Origin: Brevibacterium siliguriense
Lineage (GTDB): Bacteria; Actinomycetota; Actinomycetes; Actinomycetales; Brevibacteriaceae
DNA length: 64,000 nt
Assembly (NCBI RefSeq): GCF_900105315.1
Contig: NZ_LT629766.1
Location: 2,294,001-2,358,000 of the forward strand
Direction: 5' to 3'
Positions 17,885 through 26,615 of this stretch are shown here, in pieces. The notes under the pieces were generated by a model. The model saw only the letters and a program-made list of their open reading frames with translations, ran no database searches and was not told where the DNA came from. Positions within the stretch are counted from its first letter, which is position 1. Each line of letters starts with the position of its first letter. The position numbers and the translations under genes were made by a program.

Positions 17885-19143
17885 ATGAGCATTCCACCTG
17901 TGCCGAACCATCCTCCGCGCCCCGGGCGTCGGAAGCCGGCCGAGGAGTCTCCGGAGTCGATCACAACCCAGTTGTTCATCGGCGAGGATGAGTCCGCGGC
18001 CGCCGATGGCTCCACCCAAGCGCTGACCCCCGCAGAACTTCAGAGGCTGCGGTCGATGGTCGAATCCGATGGCACCGATGCCACCGAGGTGCTCAGCCTC
18101 GAAGAGCTGCGCGGACTCGCCGCCGCAGAAGGCTATGAGACCGGAGGGCTGCCGGCCGCGCCGCGCAAAGTGAACTCCGACGACATCGCCGCCGCCGAAG
18201 CGGCTTCGGCTCCGAAACAGTGGAACCCGCTGCCCGGATCGCAGTCGGCGCCTGCCGAGGCGGACCAGGCACAGCCCCAACCGCAACAGCCCGATCCTCA
18301 TCCGCATCAGGGACAGTGGGGCGGCGAATTCGGTGCCGGCGGACAGGCGGCAGCACCCCAGTCCGCCGGACCGGTGCAGTCGCCGGCGCGACCCGATTAC
18401 GCACAATCCGGTACCGGCCATCCCGGTGGACCCGGATACGGACAGTCCGGTCACGCCCCCGCCTACGCGGCCGCACCCGCCGGCTATGCTGCAGGCTATG
18501 GACCGGGCGGACCCGCCGGTCCGGGAGGGTCCGGTGGGCCTGGAGGCCCCGGAGGTCCAGGCAGACCCGGTGGACCGCACGATCCCTACGGCCGTCGCGC
18601 CGACACCAAGAAGGTTCCCGCGTGGCTGTGGGTGCTCGCGGCGATCGCGCTCATCCTGGCACTCGGCATCGTCGGCTATATCGTCTGGGACGCCACCCAG
18701 GGTGAGGACACCAAAACGGTCGGACCCACGGACGAGCCGTCGATCGGTCAGACCGACGATCCCGGGGCGTCGGACTCGGGCAGTTCGAAAGCACCGGTCG
18801 CCGAAGAGACTTTCACCTCACCGTCGGGCAACATCGCGTGCACGATCGACTCCGAACGTGCGCGCTGCGTGATCAAGGACTACGACTACTCACCGCCCCA
18901 GAAACCCGACGACTGCAAGCTCGACGACTGGGGCTCCATCGTGGTGGCGAATAAGGAAGGTGCAGGATTCTCCTGCGTCGAAGCGCCCGAGGGCAACGGT
19001 CCGGCACGCGTCCTCGGCTACGGGGACTCGATCTCCGCCGCGGGATGACATGCACCTCCAGCGAAGAGGGCATGACCTGCAAGTCCGATGACACCGGACT
19101 CGGATTCAACGTCCGCCGCGCCTCGGTCGACTTCATCAAGTAA
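17885..19143 (+). pseudogene. Pro/Gly-rich single-pass membrane protein, apparent frameshift near the C-terminus
   Basis: The N-terminal 235 residues are cytoplasmic, acidic, then rich in Pro, Gln and Gly (GPGGPAGPGGSGGPGG type). One membrane helix (WLWVLAAIALILALGIVGY) leads to an extracytoplasmic domain with conserved Cys (SPSGNIACTID, ARCVIKDYDYSPP, DDCKLDDWG, GFSCVE). The frame stops at 19046-19048, but the -1 frame continues as MTCTSSEEGMTCKSDDTGLGF ... SVDFIK to 19143, the expected end with two more Cys. One missing G in the run 19042-19044 would repair it. Function unknown. Confidence 0.7.
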
Positions 19144-19254
19144 GTCGGCATCGACGATCCGGTCGGCGTCCTCCGGATCGGCGACCTCGAATTCGGGGGA
19201 GCCCGCCCGGACGTGACGGACGGTGCACGGCCGCGGCGGGCCGCCTCGGCGATC

Positions 19255-19317
19255 TCAGGATGTGGACTTGATTCGGACGGAACGAAGAAGGGGGACTACG
19301 GTGGCCGCGTGGCTCAT
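19255..19317 (-). CDS. Possible 20-residue peptide with near-perfect ribosome site
   Basis: ATG at 19317 reads MSHAATVVPLLRSVRIKSTS and stops at 19255. AAGGAGGAGGAACC lies directly upstream at ideal distance. Six of ten central residues are Val, Leu or Ile, as in branched-chain attenuator leaders, but the reading direction is away from leuA and no minus-strand biosynthetic gene follows. The purine-rich site is the complement of the Leu codons of the leader on the plus strand, so one of the two readings may be chance. Confidence 0.3.
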   Translation of the reverse strand: MSHAATVVPLLRSVRIKSTS

Positions 19318-19353
19318 AGGTTCCTCCTCCTTCCTTGCCGCGACGAGTCCTGA
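19309..19353 (+). CDS. Candidate leuA leader peptide
   Basis: A GTG-initiated 14-codon frame reads MAHRFLLLPCRDES, with the three adjacent Leu codons CTC CTC CTT at 19324-19332, and ends at 19351-19353 just inside the hairpin that precedes leuA. Ribosome stalling at the Leu run when leucine is scarce would sit immediately before the hairpin, the layout of a leucine attenuator. The ribosome site (AAGGGGG, 14 bases upstream) is poor, which lowers confidence. Confidence 0.35.
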   Translation: MAHRFLLLPCRDES

Positions 19354-19375
19354 ACGGACAGCATGCTCGTCGCGG
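19338..19375 (+). promoter_or_regulatory. leuA leader hairpin
   Basis: CCGCGACGAG (19338-19347) pairs perfectly with CTCGTCGCGG (19366-19375) over an 18-base loop. GAGTCCT occurs at 19345 and again at 19375, offering an alternative pairing. It lies between the Leu-codon run and the leuA ribosome site, so it could control leuA read-through or translation. Confidence 0.45.
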
Positions 19376-19422
19376 AGTCCTCGTATGCTGGTCAAGCGTT
19401 GAGAAACGGAGATAGAGGAACA

Positions 19423-21189
19423 ATGAAACTGCAGAAGCCTTCTCCCATGCCGTTCGGCAAGTACAAGTCGTTCCAGGACCGCATCGGCCTGGACATGCGC
19501 GACCGCACCTGGCCCGATCAGGTCATCCGCAACGCCCCTCGCTGGCTGAGCACCGACCTGCGCGACGGCAACCAGGCGCTCATCGACCCGATGACCCCGG
19601 ACCGCAAACGCAAGATGTTCGATCTGCTCGTCAAGCTCGGCTTCAAGGAGATCGAGGTCGGGTTCCCGGCCGCCAGCCAGGTCGACTTCGACTTCGTCCG
19701 CGAGATCATCGAACAGGACGCGATCCCCGACGACGTCCGTATCTCCGTGCTCACGCAGGCTCGTGAGGATCTCATCGAACGCACCGTCGAATCACTCGTC
19801 GGCGCGAAGAAACCCACAGTGCACCTCTACAACGCGACCGCGCCGGTCTTCCGCAAGGTCGTCTTCGGCTTCGACGGCGACGGCTTCGACCAGACCCGTG
19901 ACATCGCACTGCAGGGCACTCAGGCAGTGATGAAGCACGCCGAGACGCTGCTGTCCGACGCAGACTTCGGCTACCAGTACTCGCCGGAGATCTTCGTCGA
20001 CACCGAACCCGAGTTCGCCCTCGATATCGTCGGCAGCGTCCTCGACATGTGGCAACCCGCCGACGGCCGAGAGACCGTCGTCAACCTGCCCGCCACCGTC
20101 GAGCGCGGCACCCCGAACACCTATGCGGACCAGATCGAATGGTTCTGCCGCAATATGCCCTACCGCGACGAGGTGGCAGTGTCCCTGCACCCGCACAACG
20201 ACCGGGGCACCGGCGTGGCCGCAGCGGAGCTGGGAATGATGGCCGGAGCCGACCGCATCGAAGGCTGCCTGTTCGGCAACGGTGAGCGCACCGGCAACCT
20301 CGACCTCGTCACCGTCGCCCTCAACCTGTACACACAGGGCGTGGATCCGGAACTCGACTTCTCCGACATCGACGAAGTCATCCACACCGTCACCGAATGC
20401 AACCAGATCGGCGTCCACGAACGTCACCCCTACGGCGGCGACCTCGTCTTCACCTCGTTCTCGGGCTCGCACCAGGACGCGATCAACAAGGCCTTCGCCG
20501 ACCGCGAGAAGAAGGCGAACGCACAGGGCACCCCGGTCGACCTCATGGAATGGGACATGCCCTACCTGCCGGTCGACCCGAAGGACCTGGGCCGCTCGTA
20601 CGAGGCGATCATCCGCGTGAACTCGCAGTCCGGCAAGGGCGGAGTGACCTACCTGCTCAAGAGCGAGCACGGACTGGACCTGCCGCGACGCATGCAGGTC
20701 GAATTCTCCCGCGCCGTGCAGCAGCACACCGAAGCCGGCGGCGAGGTCACCAGCGAAGAGATCCGCCGCATCTTCAACTACGAATACCTGCCCTCCGACG
20801 ATCCCGAAACGGCATGGGGTCGTTTCCAGATCGTCGGGCTGCGCACCGAGTCGGGCAACATCGACGGAGGCGGCGCTTCCTCGGCAGAGCGCATCGAGGT
20901 CGACCTCATCGTCGACGGTCAGGAACGCACCTACGAAGGACGCGGCAACGGCCCGATCGATGCGCTGGTGAAGATCCTCATCGACCATTTCGACGTCGAC
21001 GTCCGACTCCAGGACTACTCCGAGCACGCCATCGGCTCCGGCGCGGACACCAACGCCGCCGCCTATGTCGAACTCGCCGTCGAAGACCGTGTCGTCTGGG
21101 GTGCCGGACTGCACCCGAACATCACGAAGGCCTCGCTCAAGGCCGTCGTCTCGGCGGTCAACCGTGCGGCCCGGGACCGCCAGAGCTGA
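19423..21189 (+). CDS. leuA: 2-isopropylmalate synthase
   Basis: Condenses acetyl-CoA with 2-oxoisovalerate, the committed step of leucine synthesis. The 588-residue protein is the long actinobacterial form: a TIM barrel with the signature [16 protein letters not shown], the metal-binding His pair in [18 protein letters not shown], and a C-terminal leucine-binding regulatory domain (ending [15 protein letters not shown] and so on). The frame opens at 19363 inside the leader hairpin; the ATG at 19423 with AGAGGAAC upstream gives the family N-terminus [13 protein letters not shown]. Feedback inhibition by leucine is known for the family. Confidence 0.96.
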   Translation: MKLQKPSPMPFGKYKSFQDRIGLDMRDRTWPDQVIRNAPRWLSTDLRDGNQALIDPMTPDRKRKMFDLLVKLGFKEIEVGFPAASQVDFDFVREIIEQDAIPDDVRISVLTQAREDLIERTVESLVGAKKPTVHLYNATAPVFRKVVFGFDGDGFDQTRDIALQGTQAVMKHAETLLSDADFGYQYSPEIFVDTEPEFALDIVGSVLDMWQPADGRETVVNLPATVERGTPNTYADQIEWFCRNMPYRDEVAVSLHPHNDRGTGVAAAELGMMAGADRIEGCLFGNGERTGNLDLVTVALNLYTQGVDPELDFSDIDEVIHTVTECNQIGVHERHPYGGDLVFTSFSGSHQDAINKAFADREKKANAQGTPVDLMEWDMPYLPVDPKDLGRSYEAIIRVNSQSGKGGVTYLLKSEHGLDLPRRMQVEFSRAVQQHTEAGGEVTSEEIRRIFNYEYLPSDDPETAWGRFQIVGLRTESGNIDGGGASSAERIEVDLIVDGQERTYEGRGNGPIDALVKILIDHFDVDVRLQDYSEHAIGSGADTNAAAYVELAVEDRVVWGAGLHPNITKASLKAVVSAVNRAARDRQS

Positions 21190-21240
21190 GGTTCCTGCGC
21201 CGGGGCCCAAAGGCGCCTCCGCGGTCGATCTCACAGCAGT

Positions 21241-21279
21241 CGCAGAGCGCGGCGGGGTGATTCTCCGCCGCGCTCTGCG
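21241..21279. terminator. 15-bp hairpin between leuA and recO
   Basis: CGCAGAGCGCGGCGG (21241-21255) pairs with CCGCCGCGCTCTGCG (21265-21279) around nine bases. It probably ends leuA. Its last base overlaps the GATAAT -10 box of recO (21279-21284), which lies exactly six bases before the GTG start. Confidence 0.7.
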
Positions 21280-21284
21280 ATAAT
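21279..21284 (+). promoter_or_regulatory. recO -10 box, leaderless type
   Basis: GATAAT followed by six bases and the GTG start of recO at 21291. The start point of transcription would fall on the start codon. No clear -35 is visible because the upstream bases form the terminator stem. Confidence 0.45.
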
Positions 21285-21290
21285 GGGCGA

Positions 21291-22019
21291 GTGCACAACT
21301 ATCGTGATGAAGGCATCGTGCTTCAGGGGCATAAGCTCGGCGAAGCCGACCGCATCGTCACCGTGCTCACTCGCAGCCACGGCCTCGTCCGTGCCGTCGC
21401 GAAGGGGGTGCGCCGGACGAAATCGCGGTTCGGCTCCCGCCTCGAGCCCTTCATGCTCGTCGACCTGCAGTGCCATGTCGGGCGCAGCCTCGACATCGTC
21501 ACCCAGGTCGAGCTCGTCGAGCCCTTCGCCCGCGGAATCGCCTCAGACTTCGATGTCTACTCAGCCGCCTCGGTGATGGCCGAAACGGCACGCAGTATCA
21601 CCGAAGCCGAACCACAATCCCGTACGCATTTCCTCCTCCTCGTCTCCGCTATCCGCTCGCTGTGCAACCGCGAACACCCGCCGAGGCTGTCGCTCGATGC
21701 GTACCTGCTGCGCGCCATGTCCGTGGCTGGCTGGGCGCCGAGCCTGCTCGACTGCGCTCAGTGCGGCAGCCCCGGACCCCACCGCGCGTTCTCCGCAGCA
21801 TTGGGCGGGGCTGTGTGCACGAACTGCCGCCCCTCCGGTGCGGCACTGCCCGACACCGATGCGCTCGAGCACATGGCAGCGCTGCTGTCCGGTGACTGGG
21901 AGCGGGCCGAAGCCGCTGACCTGCACGATCAGATCGACGGGTCGAAGATGGTCTCGGACTGGGTGTCCTGGCACCTCGAGCGCAATATCCGATCACTGAG
22001 AGTCCTGGAGAGCACATGA
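21291..22019 (+). CDS. recO: DNA repair protein RecO
   Basis: Mediator of the RecFOR pathway that loads RecA on SSB-coated single strands and anneals complementary strands. The 242-residue protein begins with the OB-fold signature [24 protein letters not shown] and has the four Cys of the zinc knuckle in CAQCG and VCTNC. The start is GTG. Its stop overlaps the uppS ATG by four bases, the usual actinobacterial recO-uppS pairing. Confidence 0.95.
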   Translation: MHNYRDEGIVLQGHKLGEADRIVTVLTRSHGLVRAVAKGVRRTKSRFGSRLEPFMLVDLQCHVGRSLDIVTQVELVEPFARGIASDFDVYSAASVMAETARSITEAEPQSRTHFLLLVSAIRSLCNREHPPRLSLDAYLLRAMSVAGWAPSLLDCAQCGSPGPHRAFSAALGGAVCTNCRPSGAALPDTDALEHMAALLSGDWERAEAADLHDQIDGSKMVSDWVSWHLERNIRSLRVLEST

Positions 22020-22792
22020 GCTACCCCGCACCACCGGCCCACCCCAGCGGAGCGATGCCTCCGCGCATCGACGCGAAGTTCGTGCCCAGACACGTCGCGA
22101 TCGTCATGGACGGCAACGGTCGGTGGGCGAATCAGCGGGGACTGCCGCGCACCGAAGGACACAAAGCCGGCGAGGCGTCGCTGCTCGACGTCATCCACGG
22201 CGCGATCGAGATCGGCGTGGACTATCTGTCGGCGTACGCGTTCTCGACCGAGAACTGGAAACGCTCACCCGAAGAGGTGCGGTTCCTCATGGGCTTCAAC
22301 CGTGATGTCATCCGCCGCCGTCGCGACGAGCTCAACGCCCTCGGTGTGCGCATCGTGTGGTCCGGGCGGCGTGGCCGTCTGTGGCGTTCGGTCATCGACG
22401 AACTCGAAACCGCAGCGGAGATGACGAAGAACAACACCGGTCTCGTGCTCCAGTTCTGCGTCAACTACGGCGGACGCTCCGAGATCATCGACGCGGTCAA
22501 TGAGATCACCGCCGAGGTGGCCGCCGGGAAGCTCAAACCGGGCAAGGTCTCGGAGAAGACCGTCCGCTCCCGCCTCTACGCACCCATCGTGCCCGATGTC
22601 GACCTGTTCATGCGGTCGTCGGGGGAGCAGCGGACCTCGAACTTCCTGCTCTGGCAGTCCGCCTACGCCGAGATGGTCTTCCAGGACGTGCTGTGGCCCG
22701 ACGTCGACCGGCGGACCCTGTGGGCGGCGATCGAAGAGTACGCGCGCCGTGACCGTCGCTTCGGAGGCGCCGTCGACACCCCTTCGGCCTGA
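22016..22792 (+). CDS. uppS: Isoprenyl (undecaprenyl/decaprenyl) diphosphate synthase
   Basis: Cis-prenyltransferase that builds the lipid carrier for peptidoglycan from farnesyl or shorter diphosphates and IPP. The 258-residue protein has [16 protein letters not shown] with the catalytic Asp, the [10 protein letters not shown] and [10 protein letters not shown] motifs, and [25 protein letters not shown] with substrate Arg residues. It is translationally coupled to recO and followed by a strong bidirectional terminator. dxs in this window begins the pathway that supplies its substrate. Confidence 0.96.
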   Translation: MSYPAPPAHPSGAMPPRIDAKFVPRHVAIVMDGNGRWANQRGLPRTEGHKAGEASLLDVIHGAIEIGVDYLSAYAFSTENWKRSPEEVRFLMGFNRDVIRRRRDELNALGVRIVWSGRRGRLWRSVIDELETAAEMTKNNTGLVLQFCVNYGGRSEIIDAVNEITAEVAAGKLKPGKVSEKTVRSRLYAPIVPDVDLFMRSSGEQRTSNFLLWQSAYAEMVFQDVLWPDVDRRTLWAAIEEYARRDRRFGGAVDTPSA

Positions 22793-22833
22793 CACACGGT
22801 CGACCCGCCCTCGACCTGCGGTCGCAGACAGTC

Positions 22834-22872
22834 GACCGGGGCCCCGCAGCATCATGCTGCGGGGCCCCGGTC
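22834..22872. terminator. Bidirectional terminator between uppS and deaD
   Basis: A nearly perfect 39-base palindrome: GACCGGGGCCCCGCAGCAT and its complement around one base. It lies in the convergent gap and can stop transcripts from both sides. There is no T tract. Confidence 0.85.
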
Positions 22873-22886
22873 AGTCCGTGCTCGGA

Positions 22887-24683
22887 TCAGTAGCGGTCGC
22901 GGGAGCGGTCGCCCCGTCCGCCGAACTTCTTGCCGCCTCGGCGATCACCGCGGAAGTTGCGGCCGTCACCGGGTTGCTTGTCGAAGTTGCGCTTCTTGAA
23001 CGGGCGCCCCGGGCGGCCCGAATCCGGGCGGATGTCGATGGGGCGGCCCTGGATCTCGGTGTGGGAGAGCTTGCGCAGCACCGACGGGTCGAGGTCCTTG
23101 GGCAGGTCGACGAGGGTGTGGTTCGAGCGGATGTCGATATGGCCGATCTGCTTCGAGGTGATTCCACCTTCGTTCGCGATCGCACCGACCACGGCGCCCG
23201 GCTGCAGCCGCTCATTGCGTCCCAGCGCCAGACGGTAGGTCGTCATGTTCTCATCGCGGGCACGACCGCCTCGGCCCGGACGGCTGCCGTCACGACCGCC
23301 GTCGCGGTCACGGCCCTGGCGACGGGTCGGCTCCGGCATCGGCTCGGCCTTGAGCGTGTTCGACTCTAGGACGAGGGAGGCCAGAGCGGCCGCGATGTTC
23401 GAGGCCGGCACATCACGAGAGAGCGAGTACTGATCGATGACGTCGGTGAGCTCGGACAGTTCGGTCTGCGCGAGCACATCGTCGATGCGCTTCGTGAACT
23501 TCTCGACTCGGGTGTTCGTCAGCTCTTCGACGCTGGGCAGAGTCAGCGGCTCGACCTTCTGCTTCGTGGCGCGTTCGATCGAACCGAGCATGCGCTGCTC
23601 GCGCGGGGTGACGAAGAGGATCGCCTCACCGGAGCGTCCGGCACGACCGGTGCGGCCGATGCGGTGGACGTAGGACTCGGTGTCGTGCGGGATGTCATAG
23701 TTGACGACCAGCGTGATGCGCTCGACGTCGAGACCGCGGGCGGCGACATCGGTGGCGACGAGGATGTCGATCTTCGCCTCGCGCAGCTGGTCGATCGTGC
23801 GCTCACGAGCCTGCTGCGGGATGTCGCCGTTGATCGCGGCGGTCTTGAAACCGCGTGCGCGCAGCTTCTCGGCGAGCTCCTCGGTGGCCTGCTTGGTGCG
23901 CACGAACATGATGATGCCCTCGTACTCCTCCACTTCGAGGATGCGGGTCAGGGCGTCGAGCTTATGCGAATGCTGGACCATGAAGTAGCGCTGACGGATA
24001 TTGGCTCCGGTCTGCGACTTCGCGGCGATCCGGACTTCCTTCGGGTTGTCCAGGTACTTGCCGGTGATGCGGTGGATCGAGGTCGGCATGGTGGCCGAGA
24101 ACAGTGCGACCTGACGGTCCTCTCCAACCTGGCTGAAGATCTCTTCGATGTCCTCGGCGAAGCCCATCTTGAGCATCTCGTCGGCCTCATCGAGGATGAG
24201 GTGGCGCAGGCTGCCGAGCTTGAGCGAACCCTTCTTGAGGTGGTCGATGACACGACCGGGGGTGCCCACGACGACCTGCGCACCACGACGCAGACCCGCC
24301 AGCTGGGGACCGTAGGCCTGCCCGCCGTAGATCGGGAGGACGGAGAAGTCGGGCAGTTCCGTGGCGTAGGAGGTGAACGCCTCGGCGACCTGGATCGCGA
24401 GTTCGCGAGTGGGGGTGAGGACGAGAGCGAACGGACCATCGTCGGCGCGACCCGCCTCGGCGAGGTCGGACAGAGCCGGCAGGGCGAAAGCCGCGGTCTT
24501 GCCAGTTCCGGTCTGGGCGAGACCGATGACGTCACGGCCCGACAGGAGGGTCGGGATGGTCTCGGCCTGGATGGGGGTGGGGATCTCGTAGCCCTGCGCC
24601 TGTACTGCCTTGAGTACGAGCGGGTGGAGTCCCAGTTCGGAGAATCTCGGAGTGGTTTCGTCGTTTGCGGACACATCGGTCAT
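22887..24683 (-). CDS. deaD: DEAD-box RNA helicase, DeaD/CsdA type
   Basis: ATP-dependent RNA helicase for ribosome assembly and mRNA decay, usually cold-induced. Order of motifs: Q-motif (FSELGLHPLVLKAVQAQGY, then PTPIQ), AQTGTGKT, PTRELA, TPGR, DEAD with following EMLKMGF, SAT, VATDVAARGLD and HRIGRTGRAG. The C-terminal part carries a DbpA-type RNA-binding domain (TTYRLALGRNERLQPGAVVGAI) and a basic RGG-like tail (GDGRNFRGDRRGGKKFGGRG). The 598-residue length is normal. The ATG has a weak site, and a long upstream gap leaves room for a regulated 5' leader. Confidence 0.95.
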   Translation of the reverse strand: MTDVSANDETTPRFSELGLHPLVLKAVQAQGYEIPTPIQAETIPTLLSGRDVIGLAQTGTGKTAAFALPALSDLAEAGRADDGPFALVLTPTRELAIQVAEAFTSYATELPDFSVLPIYGGQAYGPQLAGLRRGAQVVVGTPGRVIDHLKKGSLKLGSLRHLILDEADEMLKMGFAEDIEEIFSQVGEDRQVALFSATMPTSIHRITGKYLDNPKEVRIAAKSQTGANIRQRYFMVQHSHKLDALTRILEVEEYEGIIMFVRTKQATEELAEKLRARGFKTAAINGDIPQQARERTIDQLREAKIDILVATDVAARGLDVERITLVVNYDIPHDTESYVHRIGRTGRAGRSGEAILFVTPREQRMLGSIERATKQKVEPLTLPSVEELTNTRVEKFTKRIDDVLAQTELSELTDVIDQYSLSRDVPASNIAAALASLVLESNTLKAEPMPEPTRRQGRDRDGGRDGSRPGRGGRARDENMTTYRLALGRNERLQPGAVVGAIANEGGITSKQIGHIDIRSNHTLVDLPKDLDPSVLRKLSHTEIQGRPIDIRPDSGRPGRPFKKRNFDKQPGDGRNFRGDRRGGKKFGGRGDRSRDRY

Positions 24684-25066
24684 GAGTGATCTCTCTCACG
24701 TCGGCACACACTTGATCGCAGATGACTGTAGTGGCGATCTACCCTGCGGCCGCTTGTGCAATCATCGTGAGCAATTCGGGCCGAAACCGTAGAGATCCAA
24801 GAACTCGCTTGGACAGACGTGAAGACGTCGGTACGGAGAAAGGTTTGGGTGTACCCCAAGTCTACATGCCGCACCCTCGCCGAGGCGGTCCCGAAGCGGG
24901 AATCCCGGTGTGAGATCAGTCGCCTCCTGCGCTTGCTATCCGTCGTTTCGGATCCGCGTCAGAGCCCGTCGGGTCGGTGTTGAGGAAGCGGCGGCGGGAC
25001 GAGTTAGGCTGGTAGCTGCGAGCCACGGCAGCCGGCCGTCGGCGAACTGAAACAAGGAGAGAACAA
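24684..25066. other. 383-base divergent gap between deaD and glyS
   Basis: No gene seen. It holds the glyS promoter (right end), presumably the deaD promoter and leader, a small inverted repeat TTGGG/CCCAA at 24845-24859, and one copy of the GCCGAGGCGG word at 24879-24888. Short frames here have no ribosome sites or homology. Confidence 0.5.
24980..25010 (+). promoter_or_regulatory. Candidate glyS promoter
   Basis: TTGAGG (24980-24985) and TAGGCT (25005-25010) are separated by 19 bases. The same TAGGCT box precedes holA and the DedA gene. The transcript would have a leader of about 50 bases carrying the AAGGAG site of glyS. Confidence 0.45.
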
Positions 25067-26449
25067 GTGGCACAGTCCAAGTTGGATGCCGTCATCGCCC
25101 TGGCCAAGCGCAGAGGATTCGTCTTCCAAGCAGGAGAGATCTACGGCGGTTCCCGCTCGGCATGGGACTACGGGCCCTTGGGCGTGGAGCTCAAAGACAA
25201 CATCAAGAGCCAGTGGTGGCAGCAGTTCGTGCGCGGTCGCGAAGACGTCGTCGGCCTCGACTCCTCGATCATCCTGCCCAAGCGCGTCTGGGAGGCCTCC
25301 GGCCACGTCGAGACCTTCGTCGATCCTCTCGTGGAGTGCCTCAACTGCCACAAGCGCCACCGCGAGGACCACCTCGTCGAGGCATATGAGGCGAAGAACA
25401 AGAAGGCCCCGGAGAACGGGATGGCCGATATCGTCTGCCCCGACTGCGGCACCCGTGGTCAGTGGACCGATCCACAGGAGTTCTCCGGTCTGGTCAAGAC
25501 CTTTCTCGGCCCCGTCGATTCCGAAGCCGGACTCCACTACCTGCGCCCGGAGACCGCGCAGGGCATCTTCGTGAACTTCAACAATGTGCTCACCGCCGCC
25601 CGGAAGAAGCCGCCGTTCGGCATCGGCCAGATCGGCAAGGCCTTCCGCAACGAGATCACTCCCGGCAACTTCATCTTCCGCACCCGTGAGTTCGAGCAGA
25701 TGGAGATCGAGTACTTCGTCCACCCGGACGAGGCCGATGACTACTACAAGCAGTGGGCCGAAGACTGCTGGTCCTGGTTCCTCGGCCTCGGCATCTCCGA
25801 GGACAACGTGCGTCGCCTCGACGTTCCCGCAGAGGACCGTGCACACTACTCGGCCGGCACCATCGACATCGAATACCGCTTCGGCTTCCAGGGTTCCGAA
25901 TGGGGCGAGCTGATGGGTGTGGCCAACCGCACCGACTACGACCTCGGCACCCATACGGAGGTCTCGGGAACCAAGCTGCAGTACTTCGATCAGGCCAGCG
26001 GCGACCGCTACACCCCGTACGTCATCGAGCCCTCCTTCGGCCTGACGCGGTCGATGATGGCGTTCCTCGTCGAGGCCTACAGCGAAGACGAGGCTCCGAA
26101 CACGAAGGGCGGTGTCGACAAGCGCGTCGTGCTGGGACTCGACCCGCGCCTGGCCCCGGTCAAGGCTGCGGTGCTGCCGCTGAGCCGCAACGAGAGGCTG
26201 ACACCTGCGGCCAAGGATCTCGCGGCGACGCTGCGCCGACGCTGGAACATCGACTTCGACGATGCCGGTGCCATCGGCCGTCGCTACCGTCGTCAGGACG
26301 AGATCGGCACCCCGCTGTGCATCACCGTCGACTTCGACACCCTCGATGATCAGGCAGTGACGGTCCGCAAGCGTGATGACATGAGCCAGGAACGCGTGAG
26401 CATCGACCAGGTGGAGAACTACCTGGCCGAACACTTAGCCGGAGCCTGA
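25067..26449 (+). CDS. glyS: Glycyl-tRNA synthetase (single-chain, class II)
   Basis: Charges tRNA-Gly. The 460-residue protein is the alpha-2 dimer type of actinobacteria and eukaryotes, not the bacterial alpha/beta type. It opens with the motif [22 protein letters not shown], has zinc-type Cys pairs (CLNCHKRH and CPDCG), class II motif 2 around [24 protein letters not shown] and motif 3 at [14 protein letters not shown], then an anticodon-binding domain. It starts at GTG with AAGGAG upstream. A 58-bp palindrome follows its stop. Confidence 0.96.
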   Translation: MAQSKLDAVIALAKRRGFVFQAGEIYGGSRSAWDYGPLGVELKDNIKSQWWQQFVRGREDVVGLDSSIILPKRVWEASGHVETFVDPLVECLNCHKRHREDHLVEAYEAKNKKAPENGMADIVCPDCGTRGQWTDPQEFSGLVKTFLGPVDSEAGLHYLRPETAQGIFVNFNNVLTAARKKPPFGIGQIGKAFRNEITPGNFIFRTREFEQMEIEYFVHPDEADDYYKQWAEDCWSWFLGLGISEDNVRRLDVPAEDRAHYSAGTIDIEYRFGFQGSEWGELMGVANRTDYDLGTHTEVSGTKLQYFDQASGDRYTPYVIEPSFGLTRSMMAFLVEAYSEDEAPNTKGGVDKRVVLGLDPRLAPVKAAVLPLSRNERLTPAAKDLAATLRRRWNIDFDDAGAIGRRYRRQDEIGTPLCITVDFDTLDDQAVTVRKRDDMSQERVSIDQVENYLAEHLAGA

Positions 26450-26457
26450 CCCCAATT

Positions 26458-26515
26458 ACTACCCGACGGCGGCCCAGCAACCTGGCGCCAGGTTGCTGGG
26501 CCGCCGTCGGGTAGT
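26458..26515. repeat. Intergenic palindromic repeat, copy 1 (58 bp, perfect)
   Basis: The left arm (26458-26486, ACTACCCGACGGCGGCCC..) is the exact reverse complement of the right arm (26487-26515). The stem would be 29 bp. It lies eight bases after the glyS stop, where it could end transcription, though no T run follows. It is the best-preserved member of a three-copy family, with copies at 28036 and 33701/35273. Confidence 0.95.
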
Positions 26516-26615
26516 TCTGATAACGGTCGGCCGCCTCGGCGAGCACCTGCCGCACATCCTCCCTTGGTCGGCCGCCGATGCATCTCTTCCGTCAGCCATC
26601 CTCTGAAGGACCGCC

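Noticed and set aside
19136-19254. A minus-strand frame reading SPEFEVADPEDADRIVDAD next to the end of the frameshifted membrane protein.
   Set aside because: It has no start or ribosome site of its own, overlaps the real plus-strand gene end, and no family was recognised.
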